NCBI GenBank assembly: GCA_013288825.1
Contig: JABDBC010000018.1
Span: 1-38,354, forward strand
Direction: 5' to 3'
DNA: 38,354 nt
DNA from: Chlamydiota bacterium
GTDB taxonomy: Bacteria > Chlamydiota > Chlamydiia > Chlamydiales > Parachlamydiaceae
A program made the translations under genes and the position numbers. Under the pieces are notes generated by a model, which was not told where the DNA came from, did no database searches, and worked only from the letters and a program-made list of their open reading frames with translations. Positions within the stretch are counted from its first letter, which is position 1; each line of letters starts with the position of its first letter. Of this stretch, positions 1 through 8,307 are shown piece after piece.

Positions 1-42
1 AGTCTTTGTGGTAAAAAATATATGTGAAATGTGGTAAAATGG

Positions 43-71
43 TTGCGTTTTACTCGGGAATGTAGTAGAAT
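43..71 (+). promoter_or_regulatory. Candidate sigma-70-type promoter of typA
   Basis: TTGCGT (43-48) and TAGAAT (66-71) are separated by 17 bp and lie 32 bp before the typA start codon. This fits the housekeeping sigma factor (sigma-66 in chlamydiae). A purine-rich GGAAGA just before the ATG can serve as the ribosome binding site. The call rests on motif reading only. Confidence 0.5.
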
Positions 72-103
72 GTGACAACCCTTATTTTTTAAATGGAAGA
101 GTT

Positions 104-1924
104 ATGCATCACCAAAAAGAAAAAATTCGTAATATCGCAATCATTGCTCACATCGACCACGGCAAAACTACCCTACTCGATAGTCTGCTGAAACAATCAA
201 ATATTTTCCGCGACAATCAAGTCACACAAGAAAGAATGATGGACTCCAATGACCAGGAAAAAGAACGGGGAATCACCATCTTCGCCAAACATACCTCCGT
301 TTACTTCAACGATTTCAAAATCAATATCATCGACACCCCTGGACATGCCGATTTCTCCGGCGAAGTAGAACGCATTTTAGGGATGGTTAACAGCGTCCTC
401 CTGCTTGTCGATGCCCAAGAAGGCCCCATGCCTCAAACTCGCTTCGTCCTTTCTAAATCCCTTAAAATGGGCCTGCATCCTATCGTCGTATTAAACAAAA
501 TCGACCGTCCTCACGCCGACCCAGACCGCGTGTTGAATGAAACCTTTGACCTCTTCGCCGAACTTGGCGCCACCGACTCTCAACTCGATTTCCGTTATTG
601 CTACGCCTCAGGTCTCTCAGGATTTGCCACTCAGCACCCCAACGACCCACGCGAAAATATGCGCCCCCTCTTCGAACTCATCATCGATGCCGTTCCCCAC
701 CCCACTGGCAATGCGGAAAATCCTTTCTTAATGCACGCCTCCACAATTACCTATGACGATTATGTGGGAAGACAAGCCTGCGGAAGAATTCTTGAAGGGG
801 TCATTCGCAAAAACCAACAAGTGATCCACATCGATGAGAACAATAATCAGCAAAAATGCACTGTTGTACGCATTGAAGGCTATCTTGGCCTTAACAGAGT
901 AGAAATGGAAGAAGCTGGCGTCGGCGATATCGTCATCATCTCCGGGGTCCCTGAAGTGACCATCGGTGATACTATCTGCGACACCAAAGAAATCATCCGC
1001 TTACCCAGAATTAAAGTCGATGAACCGACAATATCTGTCGATTTTACCGTCAATAATAGCCCTTTTGTTGGAAAAAGTGGCAAACATGTGACGATGAATA
1101 AAATTCGCGATCGTTTAGAAAGAGAGAAGCGAGCAAATATTTCTCTCCGAATTGAAACTGAAGAAGAACAAGACAAGATGACTGTCGCTGGTCGGGGAGA
1201 ACTCCACCTCGCTGTGTTAATCGAAGCCATGCGCCGGGAAGGCTATGAGTTTAGCATCTCCAAGCCTCGAGTGATCATTAAAACCATCGAAGGGGAAAAA
1301 TATGAGCCTATAGAACGCGTTCATATCGAAGTCCCTGAAGAATTTGCTGGATCTGTCATCGAAGAACTGTCCAGACGACGCGGTGAAATGCAGCATCTCG
1401 ATACCAATGAACATAAAATCACCAGAATGGAATTCTTGTTACCGACCCGTGGTTTAATGGGATACCGCAATGAGTTCCTAACGATTACTCGCGGTCTCGG
1501 AATCTTGACGGCAATATTTGAGGAGTTTTCTCCTTGGAGAGGAAATATTCCTGGAAGGCTACGTGGTGTATTGATTTCCATGTGCGGGGGTAAAACAAGC
1601 GGTTATGCCTGCTTCAATCTGCAAGATCGAGGCACTTTGTTCGCCTCTCCTGGTGATGAAGTTTATGAAGGAATGGTTGTTGGCGAAAATAGCCGCGACA
1701 ATGATCTCATGGTCAATGTCACAAAAGGGAAACAGCTGACAAACGTCCGTGCATCAGGTAGCGATGAGAACATTATTTTGGTACCACCCAGAAAATTCAC
1801 TTTGGAACAAGCCATTGACTATATCCAAGACGATGAATTAATTGAGGTAACTCCTGATTTCATTAGAATGCGCAAGCGTTTCCTCACAGAGAATGAACGC
1901 AAACGCAGCCCCAAACCAACCTAA
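104..1924 (+). CDS. typA: Ribosome-associated translational GTPase TypA/BipA
   Basis: A 606-residue translational GTPase. The N-terminus carries the G domain: [10 protein letters not shown] as P-loop, a switch I threonine in the ERGITI segment, DTPGHADF as G3 and NKID as G4. EF-G-like domains and the TypA-specific C-terminal region follow; length and layout match TypA/BipA, which binds the 70S ribosome and helps assembly and translation under stress. The ATG at 104 has GGAAGA a few bases upstream, and a good promoter candidate lies at 43-71. The TAA stop (1922-1924) sits on the first bases of a 279-bp palindrome shared with the facing 87-aa gene, so this palindrome is the probable transcript end. 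LepA was considered, but the length and C-terminal region favour TypA. Confidence 0.97.
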   Translation: MHHQKEKIRNIAIIAHIDHGKTTLLDSLLKQSNIFRDNQVTQERMMDSNDQEKERGITIFAKHTSVYFNDFKINIIDTPGHADFSGEVERILGMVNSVLLLVDAQEGPMPQTRFVLSKSLKMGLHPIVVLNKIDRPHADPDRVLNETFDLFAELGATDSQLDFRYCYASGLSGFATQHPNDPRENMRPLFELIIDAVPHPTGNAENPFLMHASTITYDDYVGRQACGRILEGVIRKNQQVIHIDENNNQQKCTVVRIEGYLGLNRVEMEEAGVGDIVIISGVPEVTIGDTICDTKEIIRLPRIKVDEPTISVDFTVNNSPFVGKSGKHVTMNKIRDRLEREKRANISLRIETEEEQDKMTVAGRGELHLAVLIEAMRREGYEFSISKPRVIIKTIEGEKYEPIERVHIEVPEEFAGSVIEELSRRRGEMQHLDTNEHKITRMEFLLPTRGLMGYRNEFLTITRGLGILTAIFEEFSPWRGNIPGRLRGVLISMCGGKTSGYACFNLQDRGTLFASPGDEVYEGMVVGENSRDNDLMVNVTKGKQLTNVRASGSDENIILVPPRKFTLEQAIDYIQDDELIEVTPDFIRMRKRFLTENERKRSPKPT

Positions 1925-2199
1925 CAACGATAACCTTGGCAACCTAACAAACAAACCTGGCTACATAGAAAAGTAACAGGATATGCAGGATCAGGCAGGA
2001 TATGAAGGATGGTGAGCATCCTCTTAATATACAAAGAATTTCCAATGAAGCTAAGGCCTCCCGGCCTTAGCTTCATTGGAAATTCTTTTGAATTATAAGA
2101 GGATGCTCACCATCCTTCATATCCTGCCTGATCCTACATATCCTGTTACTTTTTTACGTAGCGGTTTCTTTGTTAGGTTGCCGAGGTTATTTTTGTTAG
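1921..2199. repeat. Long palindrome A1 between convergent genes
   Basis: A nearly perfect inverted repeat of about 279 bp. From outside inward: a locus-specific arm (CTAACA...AACCTAACA and its mirror), the A arm (degenerate AGGATATGC/AGGATCAGG units starting AAGTAACAGG), then an inner hairpin beginning AGAATTTCCAATG with a GC-rich tip around 2060-2075. The outermost bases on each side are the mirror-image TAA stop codons of typA and of the 87-aa gene. Either transcript would fold a stem over 100 bp long, so a bidirectional terminator or 3'-end role is the simplest reading. A arms recur near 23.5, 24.2 and 29.6 kb. Confidence 0.9.
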
Positions 2200-2459
2200 C
2201 CTGAGAGGTTATTTTTGTTAGCTTGAAGCTCGGTGATTAGGGCCCGGTAGCCCTGCTGAAGCCTGTGCAAGTATTCCTTGTCTTGACGATAGATCTTTTC
2301 CTGTAGTGCGTTGCTATAACGCTCAAAAATCTCTAAATCAGACTCGTTTGCCTCCTTGATTACTCCAAGAAGAACTTCTCCAAGACAGGCAATCGCCGTT
2401 CCCTCAGTCTCTTCTTCGTATCCTACAGAGCGCGAGGTTTTCTTTTTGCGTGATTCCAT
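2196..2459 (-). CDS. Hypothetical 87-aa charged protein
   Basis: I do not recognise this protein. It is small, highly charged and probably helical, with a Lys/Arg-rich start (MESRKKKTSR) and a middle rich in Glu, Arg and Gln; there is no signal peptide or membrane segment. The start is supported by GGAGAG seven to eight bases upstream. It diverges from the gene at 2629 and converges on typA. The last codons come from a sequence present twice in tandem (GAGGTTATTTTTGTTAGC), and the stop codon is the mirror of the typA stop in palindrome A1, so the C-terminus may have been shaped by the repeat. A real gene is likely because of the ribosome binding site and the room it fills; function unknown. 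Confidence 0.6.
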   Translation of the reverse strand: MESRKKKTSRSVGYEEETEGTAIACLGEVLLGVIKEANESDLEIFERYSNALQEKIYRQDKEYLHRLQQGYRALITELQANKNNLSG

Positions 2460-2567
2460 TTAACTCTCCAAAATTCCTATACATCCTACACTTTATTGTA
2501 AATATTCTGAATAAAAACGGCAAAATAATTTTCACCATCAAACCAGATTAATTTTGAGATTAATGAT

Positions 2568-2596
2568 TTGACTTTTATTAAAATAGGTAATATAAT
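2568..2596 (+). promoter_or_regulatory. Strong consensus sigma-70-type promoter
   Basis: TTGACT (2568-2573), a 17-bp spacer, then a perfect TATAAT (2591-2596), in an AT-rich divergent intergenic region. It would drive the gene starting at 2629 with a leader of about 25 nt. This is the best promoter match in the window. Confidence 0.75.
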
Positions 2597-2628
2597 TAGA
2601 TCTTTAACTTCCTCAAAGAGTGGGTTAC

Positions 2629-3990
2629 ATGCCAGATGACATCGTTTATAAAAACAACATCGTCCTAAGTGACTATGATTTTCAAAGAGACATTGACAAC
2701 CGCCTCTGTATGGCGGAGCTCTCTCTCTTCGATGTCGATATTCTGCGTGAAATTGTCGATGGTTCCTTAAAAATCTCCATTAAGCAGCTTGCCAGAGACT
2801 TCGATGCATCCATCGGCCAGCTTGCATCCACATTAAATAAGTTCAAAGAGACTAGGCTTATAAAAATTGATGGCGATGCTATTGTAGTCGATAAAGAGAT
2901 GCGAAAGTACTATGAATCGCAAATCATGAAATTCGACCACAGTTTCGAGCCCGATTTAGAATATTTTCAAAGTCTATTATACAAAGTCCCCATTCACCAT
3001 TTGCCCAATTGGTATTCGATTGCTGGCATGGCAGATAACATTTTCTTAGCAATTGTTGAGCGGTATCTCCTCACTGCTAAAAGCTATCAAACTTACTTAA
3101 AGCATCTTAAGTTCAAAAATCCCGTCATGCATGCCATTGTCGACGAGGTCTTTGCCGCTCCAGATTTTCAGATTTCAGCTCAAGCTCTAATGACGAAATA
3201 TAAACTCCCAAGACAGCAATTTGAAGAGCAAATGCTTCACTTGGAATACAGTTTAACATGTTGCCTCGGCTATCAGCGACAGGGTGATATTTGGGAAGAA
3301 GTCGTCACACCATACCATGAGTGGAGGACCTATCTGCGCTTTTTGCGTGATAATGCCCCTAAACCAATTTCTAACGTCAAGTCTATTGTTCGTACACATG
3401 AAGATGATTTTGGCTTTTTGAAGGATCTGGCTGCATTGATTGAAATCGTGATAGAAACTGAAATAAAGCTGCAGAAAGGGGACTTTTCTCCTGCTCAATT
3501 AAAGCAGTTTTTTGGCCATATTAGCGCTGAAAAAAGAAGTGGGTATGGACAGCGATTGCTTACAGCAATTTCTGGACTTGAACTGGCCTTGATCACACCC
3601 TCTCTTATAAAGCCTACACCATCAGCTCACGAGTGGTTGTATAAGTCCCTGCAAGAGCATACTCAGCAGCTGATTAGCTACCAGTGTAAACAGATGCAGG
3701 AAAAAATGAGGGATTATCACGAATTGGTCAACAATTTAAATCCCCTTGTTAAAAAGGGATGGTTCTTTCTCGACGATTTTATCAAAGGATTGACTGCTGC
3801 TGTGGGTTCTGTCCCTTCGGTGACATTGCGTAATAAAGGCAAAAAGTGGCGTTATATGACCCCCACATATGGTGAAGAAGAGGTGGCTTTTGTTCGCCAT
3901 GTTATTTTGAATCTACTTTTCGAAAGGGGTGCCGTTGCAACTGGAACAGTGGGCGACCGCCTCTGCTTTGCCCTGCTCCATCAAGCCTAA
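2629..3990 (+). CDS. Winged-helix-like protein of unknown function (453 aa)
   Basis: I do not recognise a named family. Residues about 30-95 look like a winged-helix unit: helical segments around ILREIV and IKQLARDFDASIGQLASTL, then a short beta wing (LIKIDGDAIVV). A second similar unit may lie around residues 180-225 (ALMTKYKLPRQQFEEQMLHL). The rest is mainly helical, with no signal peptide or transmembrane segment, so it is probably cytoplasmic and could bind nucleic acid. I start it at the ATG at 2629 because AAAGAG lies eight bases upstream; an in-frame GTG at 2620 has no ribosome binding site. It has its own near-consensus promoter and looks monocistronic, ending 38 bp from the facing gene at 4029. 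Confidence 0.8.
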   Translation: MPDDIVYKNNIVLSDYDFQRDIDNRLCMAELSLFDVDILREIVDGSLKISIKQLARDFDASIGQLASTLNKFKETRLIKIDGDAIVVDKEMRKYYESQIMKFDHSFEPDLEYFQSLLYKVPIHHLPNWYSIAGMADNIFLAIVERYLLTAKSYQTYLKHLKFKNPVMHAIVDEVFAAPDFQISAQALMTKYKLPRQQFEEQMLHLEYSLTCCLGYQRQGDIWEEVVTPYHEWRTYLRFLRDNAPKPISNVKSIVRTHEDDFGFLKDLAALIEIVIETEIKLQKGDFSPAQLKQFFGHISAEKRSGYGQRLLTAISGLELALITPSLIKPTPSAHEWLYKSLQEHTQQLISYQCKQMQEKMRDYHELVNNLNPLVKKGWFFLDDFIKGLTAAVGSVPSVTLRNKGKKWRYMTPTYGEEEVAFVRHVILNLLFERGAVATGTVGDRLCFALLHQA

Positions 3991-4028
3991 CATTTGCATA
4001 TGTCTGCATACGTTTGCATAGCATATGT
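3991..4028. repeat. Short 10-bp tandem repeat between convergent genes
   Basis: The 38-bp gap holds three degenerate 10-bp units built on TTGCATA/CTGCATA, ending in GCATATG. It is weakly self-complementary through the CATATG cores. This is the only convergent junction in the window without one of the long palindrome families. Any termination role is unproven. Confidence 0.4.
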
Positions 4029-4826
4029 TCATAGAGGTATGTAAGGTTTGGCTTTGGGGTTCGTATTCGCCACCAAGCCCATCCAGTACTGCCGCATCGG
4101 CCTTGAAAAGCGCCTAGTCAGTTTATTATATTCCACTGGCCATCGATGATGCCACTCAGTATCGATGAATGCTTGCCTTCCATCTTTCAGAAAAGGCAAA
4201 TTGGTAACGTTAATGCTATCAGCCAATCCCTCTTCTTTGATAATTGTATACATTGCTTTTATTCTATCAGGACTCATCACAGGGCTTTTCCACATAGCGC
4301 GGTTGTCCCTTTTTTCCAAGAGCTTCATTTCCTTTGCAACTAATATGAAATTTTTACGCTGACTATCGGGAGGGGGAGAGGGTTCTGCAGGTAATGGATA
4401 GATCCATTTTTTGGGAACTTTAAAATGATGTTGATATCCGTGACGTTTAATGGCATTGCGAATACATTGAGCTCCATGAATTCGATGAACCCATGCTTCC
4501 CAATCTACAAATTGCTGTTGGTCGGTAAAGAGTTTGATGACATAACCCTTGAGCTTCGGGTGGGTCATGACGTAGGCGTGGCTGCATGGACGATGGATAA
4601 TTTTTGTAAAACCTGCATCCTTTAAGCTCTGTAAGTTGAATAAGGCACGGGAACTAGAAAAAATCGCATCAAGTTTTTTCTTAACAGAGCTGTCAGCGGG
4701 GAGAAAATAGGGAGAAACTTGTTCCCAAATTGCTGGATCGACATAAGGATTTCTTTCGATCTCCCCAGAGGCCGAAAGATGGCTAAAGAATAAAAGAAAC
4801 AGTAAGACGAAGTTAAAGTTAAACAT
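4029..4826 (-). CDS. Exported protein, kinase-like-fold candidate, paralog of 34905-35768
   Basis: A 265-aa protein with a clear signal peptide (MFNFNFVLLFLLFFSHLSAS). It is homologous to the exported protein at 34905-35768. Shared blocks in order: LDxIFSxSRA; a hydrophobic strand with lysine (YVIKLF, K98); VPxKWIYPLPxEP near 138-148; ILVAKEM near 161; then KDGRQAFIDTEW (D222) and a C-terminal KLTRRFS...QYW block. A strand lysine, a hinge-like segment and a late acidic IDTE resemble a small kinase or aminoglycoside-phosphotransferase fold, but I see no clear HxD catalytic loop, so this is inference. The start is the ATG at 4826 because AAGGGAG lies five to six bases upstream; an upstream in-frame TTG at 4844 is less likely. 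It follows a small membrane-protein gene by 24 bp, suggesting an operon. Confidence 0.8.
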   Translation of the reverse strand: MFNFNFVLLFLLFFSHLSASGEIERNPYVDPAIWEQVSPYFLPADSSVKKKLDAIFSSSRALFNLQSLKDAGFTKIIHRPCSHAYVMTHPKLKGYVIKLFTDQQQFVDWEAWVHRIHGAQCIRNAIKRHGYQHHFKVPKKWIYPLPAEPSPPPDSQRKNFILVAKEMKLLEKRDNRAMWKSPVMSPDRIKAMYTIIKEEGLADSINVTNLPFLKDGRQAFIDTEWHHRWPVEYNKLTRRFSRPMRQYWMGLVANTNPKAKPYIPL

Positions 4827-4850
4827 ACGAACTCCCTTTTGCAAACTTTC

Positions 4851-5039
4851 TTACTTCCAAATAGCCAATACTAACCATCTAGTGAGAACATAAGAAACCC
4901 AACATAACATACCTGTGAGGACAGCAGCAGCAAAGCTTCCCCAAAATAGGCCTGTATCTTGATAAAAAAGGACAAGTCCAATAAAAAATGTGAAGATGCC
5001 AACGAGATAACTGAATTTGTCAATAATGATAGTTTGCAT
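4851..5039 (-). CDS. Small membrane protein (62 aa)
   Basis: A 62-residue protein with two predicted transmembrane segments (about residues 10-27 and 32-58) joined by a short turn, and almost no charged residues. No family is recognised. No convincing ribosome binding site precedes the ATG. Support comes from the membrane-protein composition, its fit between palindrome D1 and the exported-protein gene 24 bp downstream on the same strand, and the absence of a better reading of this stretch. Most likely an inner-membrane protein; function unknown. Confidence 0.5.
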   Translation of the reverse strand: MQTIIIDKFSYLVGIFTFFIGLVLFYQDTGLFWGSFAAAVLTGMLCWVSYVLTRWLVLAIWK

Positions 5040-5100
5040 AATGCCGGGTGGGGTTGTTAATAAATTGAGCTATATCAGAGTGGTTATTATCTTTCAAAAT

Positions 5101-5278
5101 AATTTAAACGCAAACACGCGAAGAAGGGACATAAAGGACATAAGGGACCTAAAGGACATTTGTTGCGCCTGTCCTTTATGTCCCTTGAGGTCCTTTAGGT
5201 CCCTTATGTCCTTTAGGTCCTTTGTCCTTTACGTCCCTTGTCCTTTCCTTTGCGCCTTCGCGTCTTTGCGTTTAATTT
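5101..5278. repeat. Nested palindrome D1 inside F arms
   Basis: The outer arms are family F (TTTAAACGCAAA...CGCGAAG and the mirror CTTCGCGTCTTTGCG, 8-bp period). The inner arms are family D, made of 9-bp units such as GGGACATAA/AGGACATAA on the left and TGTCCTTTA/GGTCCCTTA on the right, around a short TTTGTTGCGCC centre. It lies between the end of valS and the small membrane-protein gene on the same strand, one base from the valS stop codon, so it probably ends the valS transcript. Confidence 0.88.
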
Positions 5279-5279
5279 C

Positions 5280-8144
5280 TTACGAAGAAGTTGATTTACT
5301 GCCGAGCTTGTCCAGCACTTGACCATACTCGCTCTCGATCTGCTGCAGCATCTGACGCTGCTTCTCAATCAATTGCGGCGGCGCATTGGCCACAAACTCC
5401 GAGTTACCCAACTGAAGACGCAATTTCTCCAACGAACTCCCAAGACGGTCCTTTTCTTTGTTTAGTCTTACCTTTTCTTGTTGGATTAATTGCTCTGGCA
5501 CAGGAATCAATATCTTAACTGTATCGATAACTCCTATGGAGGCAAGCCCCCCTTCAGGTTCACTCTCAAGGAACGTGATCCCTGTTGTCCTGATGAGCGC
5601 TGAAATAATCCCTTGATTATCTTTCAGGAGCCTAATATTGGGATCGTTGTTTGGTCCAATCAGATGTACCTCTGTGGAGGTCGTGGTGGGTATTTTCATC
5701 TCTCCACGTATATTTCGGATCACATAAATAACCCTTTCAACGAGATCAAAAGTTTTATCAATTTCAGGGTTAATATCATCTTCAGATATTACTTGTGGGT
5801 ATGGAGCTACAATGCAGGCCTCACACAGCAGCGCAGAAACACACTCACGAGTATAAGGATCGACATTCTTATCATGACTTACACCTGCCAAACGCTTCTT
5901 CAATATCTGGAAGAGTTCTTCAGTGATGAATGGCGCCATGGGATGAAGCAATCGCACTGCTTGGCATAACACAATGATGAGCAGCTTTTGTTTATTTGTC
6001 CGATGGGCTGCAGTACCCGCCTTTCCAAAAAGTACCGGCTTTACGATCTCAAGGTAATACGAACAAAATTCTTTCCAGAAGAAATCGTAAGCTTCAACAG
6101 CTGACTGATCGAATAAATAAGACGTTAGCTTTGTGTTTACGTCGCGAACTGTTCTATTCAACGCAGAGAGTATCCAGTGATCTTCCAGCGATAACAATGA
6201 GGTGTCGAGCCCCTTGCTGAATTCTTCAGCTGTGAGAGGGGCTGTTCCTTGCTCTGGATCCCCCTCGAGGTTCTTCATGATAAAACGGGCACCATTCCAA
6301 AGCTTATTGGCAAAATTCTTGAATTCCTCAAAACGGCGGCGGTCTAAATCGATCTCTCGTGCTTGCGTTGCACTGGCGCATAAAGCCATTCTCATAGCGT
6401 CTGTTCCGTACTCATCGATGATTTCCAAAGGATCAATGATATTCCCTTTCGATTTGGACATCTTTTCCCAACGGAAAAAGACATCGCTTGGTATGGGCTT
6501 GCCAAGATCAAAGGCATGTCTCTCATGGTCGCTGACATATGCAATCCCACCATCTGGAGTATTCCTCCAGTACGATTTGCCATAGATTAACCCATGCAAG
6601 AACGTCTCTGGGAATGGAACTTGCCCCATGGCATACTCTCCCATCATGATCATGCGTGCGACCCAGAAAAAGAGAATGTCATGTCCTGTTTCCATGACAG
6701 CATTGGGATAGAACTTTTTTAAATCAGCAGTTTTTTCTGGCCAGCCTAAAGTGGAAAAGGGCCAAAGCGCCGATGAAAACCATGTGTCGAGGACGTCATC
6801 CTCTTGCACCCAATCGTCAGGGGCATTCGACACTTCAAGAGGTACCCCTTCTCCAACATGGCAAATCATGATGTTGTGATCTTGTTTCGAATACCAAATC
6901 GGAATCCGATGCCCCCACCATAACTGTCGGCTGATGCACCAATCACGCAAGTTGTCAATCCAATGGAAGTAAGTATTTTCCCAGTTTTTGGGGATCAGTT
7001 TACAGCGTTCATCTGCGACTGCAGATTTCATTTTGTCAGCAAATCCAGACATTTTGATGAACCACTGTTTGGAAAGATAGGGCTCAATAATGGCTTTTGA
7101 ACGGTATGAGACTCCGATACGAGTCAGATAGGGTTCTACTTTTTCCAACAAACCTTTATCTTTCATCGCTTTAACAACGGCTTCCCGGGCATTTTCCATA
7201 GTCAGGCCAACGAATTCGCCTCCATTTTCATTGATGCGTCCATCGGATGTCATGATGTTAATCTGAGGCAGGTTGTGATGAAATCCCATTTGATAGTCGT
7301 TTGGATCATGCGCTGGAGTGATCTTCACGGCTCCTGTTCCAAATTCAGGATCTACAAAGGAATCTGCAATAATCGGAATTGTCCTTCCTGTCATGGGGTG
7401 GAGAATATTTTTGCCGATAAGTTTTTGATATCGGGGATCCTTTGGAGAAACTGCTACAGCGGTATCCCCCAACATCGTCTCAGGACGTGTGGTGGCTATC
7501 ACTACATGTCCAGAATTATCCGACAAATGATATTTAAAATACCAAAGTGACGAGAGTCTCTCTTCATATTCCACTTCTTCGTCGGCTAATGCTGTCTGTG
7601 TGATCGGATCCCAATTGACAAGATAGTTTCCACGGTAAATAAGACCATCATCATACAGCTTTTTGAACATTGTCCGGACTGCGTGATTACTTCCGTCGTC
7701 CATAGAAAACCGCAACCGAGTCCAGTCACATGAGCATCCTAATTTTTTAAGTTGCCCCAAAATCCTCTTTTGACTCTCTTCTTTCCATGCCCAGACATGT
7801 TGCAAAAACTCCTCTCTGGAAAATTCTTTTCGACGTTTCCCCGTAGTCTTAATGAGGTGCCGCTCGACGACAGTTTGGGTCGCAATCCCAGCATGATCCG
7901 TCCCTGGAACCCAAAGCGCTTCATAACCGCACATCCGCTTCCAGCGGATTAATATGTCTTCCAAAGTCGATGCAAGGGCATGTCCCATATGAAGGACGCC
8001 GGTGACGTTTGGAGGGGGCATGACAATGCAATAGGGGGGCTTTTGTGATTGGGAATCGGCTTTGAAGAATCCGTTTTCTTCCCAGAATTTGTACCACTTT
8101 GCATCAACAATTTTAGCATCGTATGCTTTTGCGAGTTCGCTCAT
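5280..8144 (-). CDS. valS: Valyl-tRNA synthetase
   Basis: Class I aminoacyl-tRNA synthetase that charges tRNA-Val. The N-terminus has PPPNVTGVLHMGHA (HIGH motif variant), followed by the connective-peptide editing domain, the WFSSALWPFSTLGWP segment typical of ValRS, and EKMSKSKGN (KMSKS loop). The C-terminus has an anticodon-binding helical domain and a short coiled coil (VRLNKEKDRL...), as in bacterial ValRS. Two in-frame ATGs exist; AAAAGGA sits directly before the first (8153) but at ideal distance from the second, so I use 8144, giving 954 aa. It is transcribed divergently from the gene at 8308. The family is certain; only the start could move by three codons. Confidence 0.97.
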   Translation of the reverse strand: MSELAKAYDAKIVDAKWYKFWEENGFFKADSQSQKPPYCIVMPPPNVTGVLHMGHALASTLEDILIRWKRMCGYEALWVPGTDHAGIATQTVVERHLIKTTGKRRKEFSREEFLQHVWAWKEESQKRILGQLKKLGCSCDWTRLRFSMDDGSNHAVRTMFKKLYDDGLIYRGNYLVNWDPITQTALADEEVEYEERLSSLWYFKYHLSDNSGHVVIATTRPETMLGDTAVAVSPKDPRYQKLIGKNILHPMTGRTIPIIADSFVDPEFGTGAVKITPAHDPNDYQMGFHHNLPQINIMTSDGRINENGGEFVGLTMENAREAVVKAMKDKGLLEKVEPYLTRIGVSYRSKAIIEPYLSKQWFIKMSGFADKMKSAVADERCKLIPKNWENTYFHWIDNLRDWCISRQLWWGHRIPIWYSKQDHNIMICHVGEGVPLEVSNAPDDWVQEDDVLDTWFSSALWPFSTLGWPEKTADLKKFYPNAVMETGHDILFFWVARMIMMGEYAMGQVPFPETFLHGLIYGKSYWRNTPDGGIAYVSDHERHAFDLGKPIPSDVFFRWEKMSKSKGNIIDPLEIIDEYGTDAMRMALCASATQAREIDLDRRRFEEFKNFANKLWNGARFIMKNLEGDPEQGTAPLTAEEFSKGLDTSLLSLEDHWILSALNRTVRDVNTKLTSYLFDQSAVEAYDFFWKEFCSYYLEIVKPVLFGKAGTAAHRTNKQKLLIIVLCQAVRLLHPMAPFITEELFQILKKRLAGVSHDKNVDPYTRECVSALLCEACIVAPYPQVISEDDINPEIDKTFDLVERVIYVIRNIRGEMKIPTTTSTEVHLIGPNNDPNIRLLKDNQGIISALIRTTGITFLESEPEGGLASIGVIDTVKILIPVPEQLIQQEKVRLNKEKDRLGSSLEKLRLQLGNSEFVANAPPQLIEKQRQMLQQIESEYGQVLDKLGSKSTSS

Positions 8145-8251
8145 AAAACCCATTCCTTTTTACCCTGGATTCGGAGTAGGTACATCCGAATCACAGTTCT
8201 CACCGAGCATCATAACAACGGATCAAGTAACAAATCAATTGAATAATCCAG

Positions 8252-8282
8252 TTGACATTTTTACCAATGTATATGCTATCGT
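8252..8282 (+). promoter_or_regulatory. Candidate promoter of the 634-aa protein gene
   Basis: A perfect -35 box TTGACA (8252-8257) is followed by two imperfect -10 candidates: TATGCT at 8272 (14-bp spacer) and TATCGT at 8277 (19-bp spacer). Neither spacing is ideal, so the box may be real but weak or need an activator. It lies in the divergent gap with valS. Confidence 0.4.
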
Positions 8283-8307
8283 TCTATACCAGCAAAGGGA
8301 CATATAT

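Noticed and set aside
5017-5322. Frame of about 100 codons across palindrome D1
   Set aside because: The translation is tandem tripeptide-like (Leu-Met-Ser/Arg-Ser-Phe) from the 9-bp unit, with no start signal.
8062-8307. 5' extension of the 634-aa protein overlapping the valS start
   Set aside because: It is antisense to the conserved ValRS N-terminus and lacks a ribosome binding site. The ATG at 8308 has AAAGGGA at ideal spacing.
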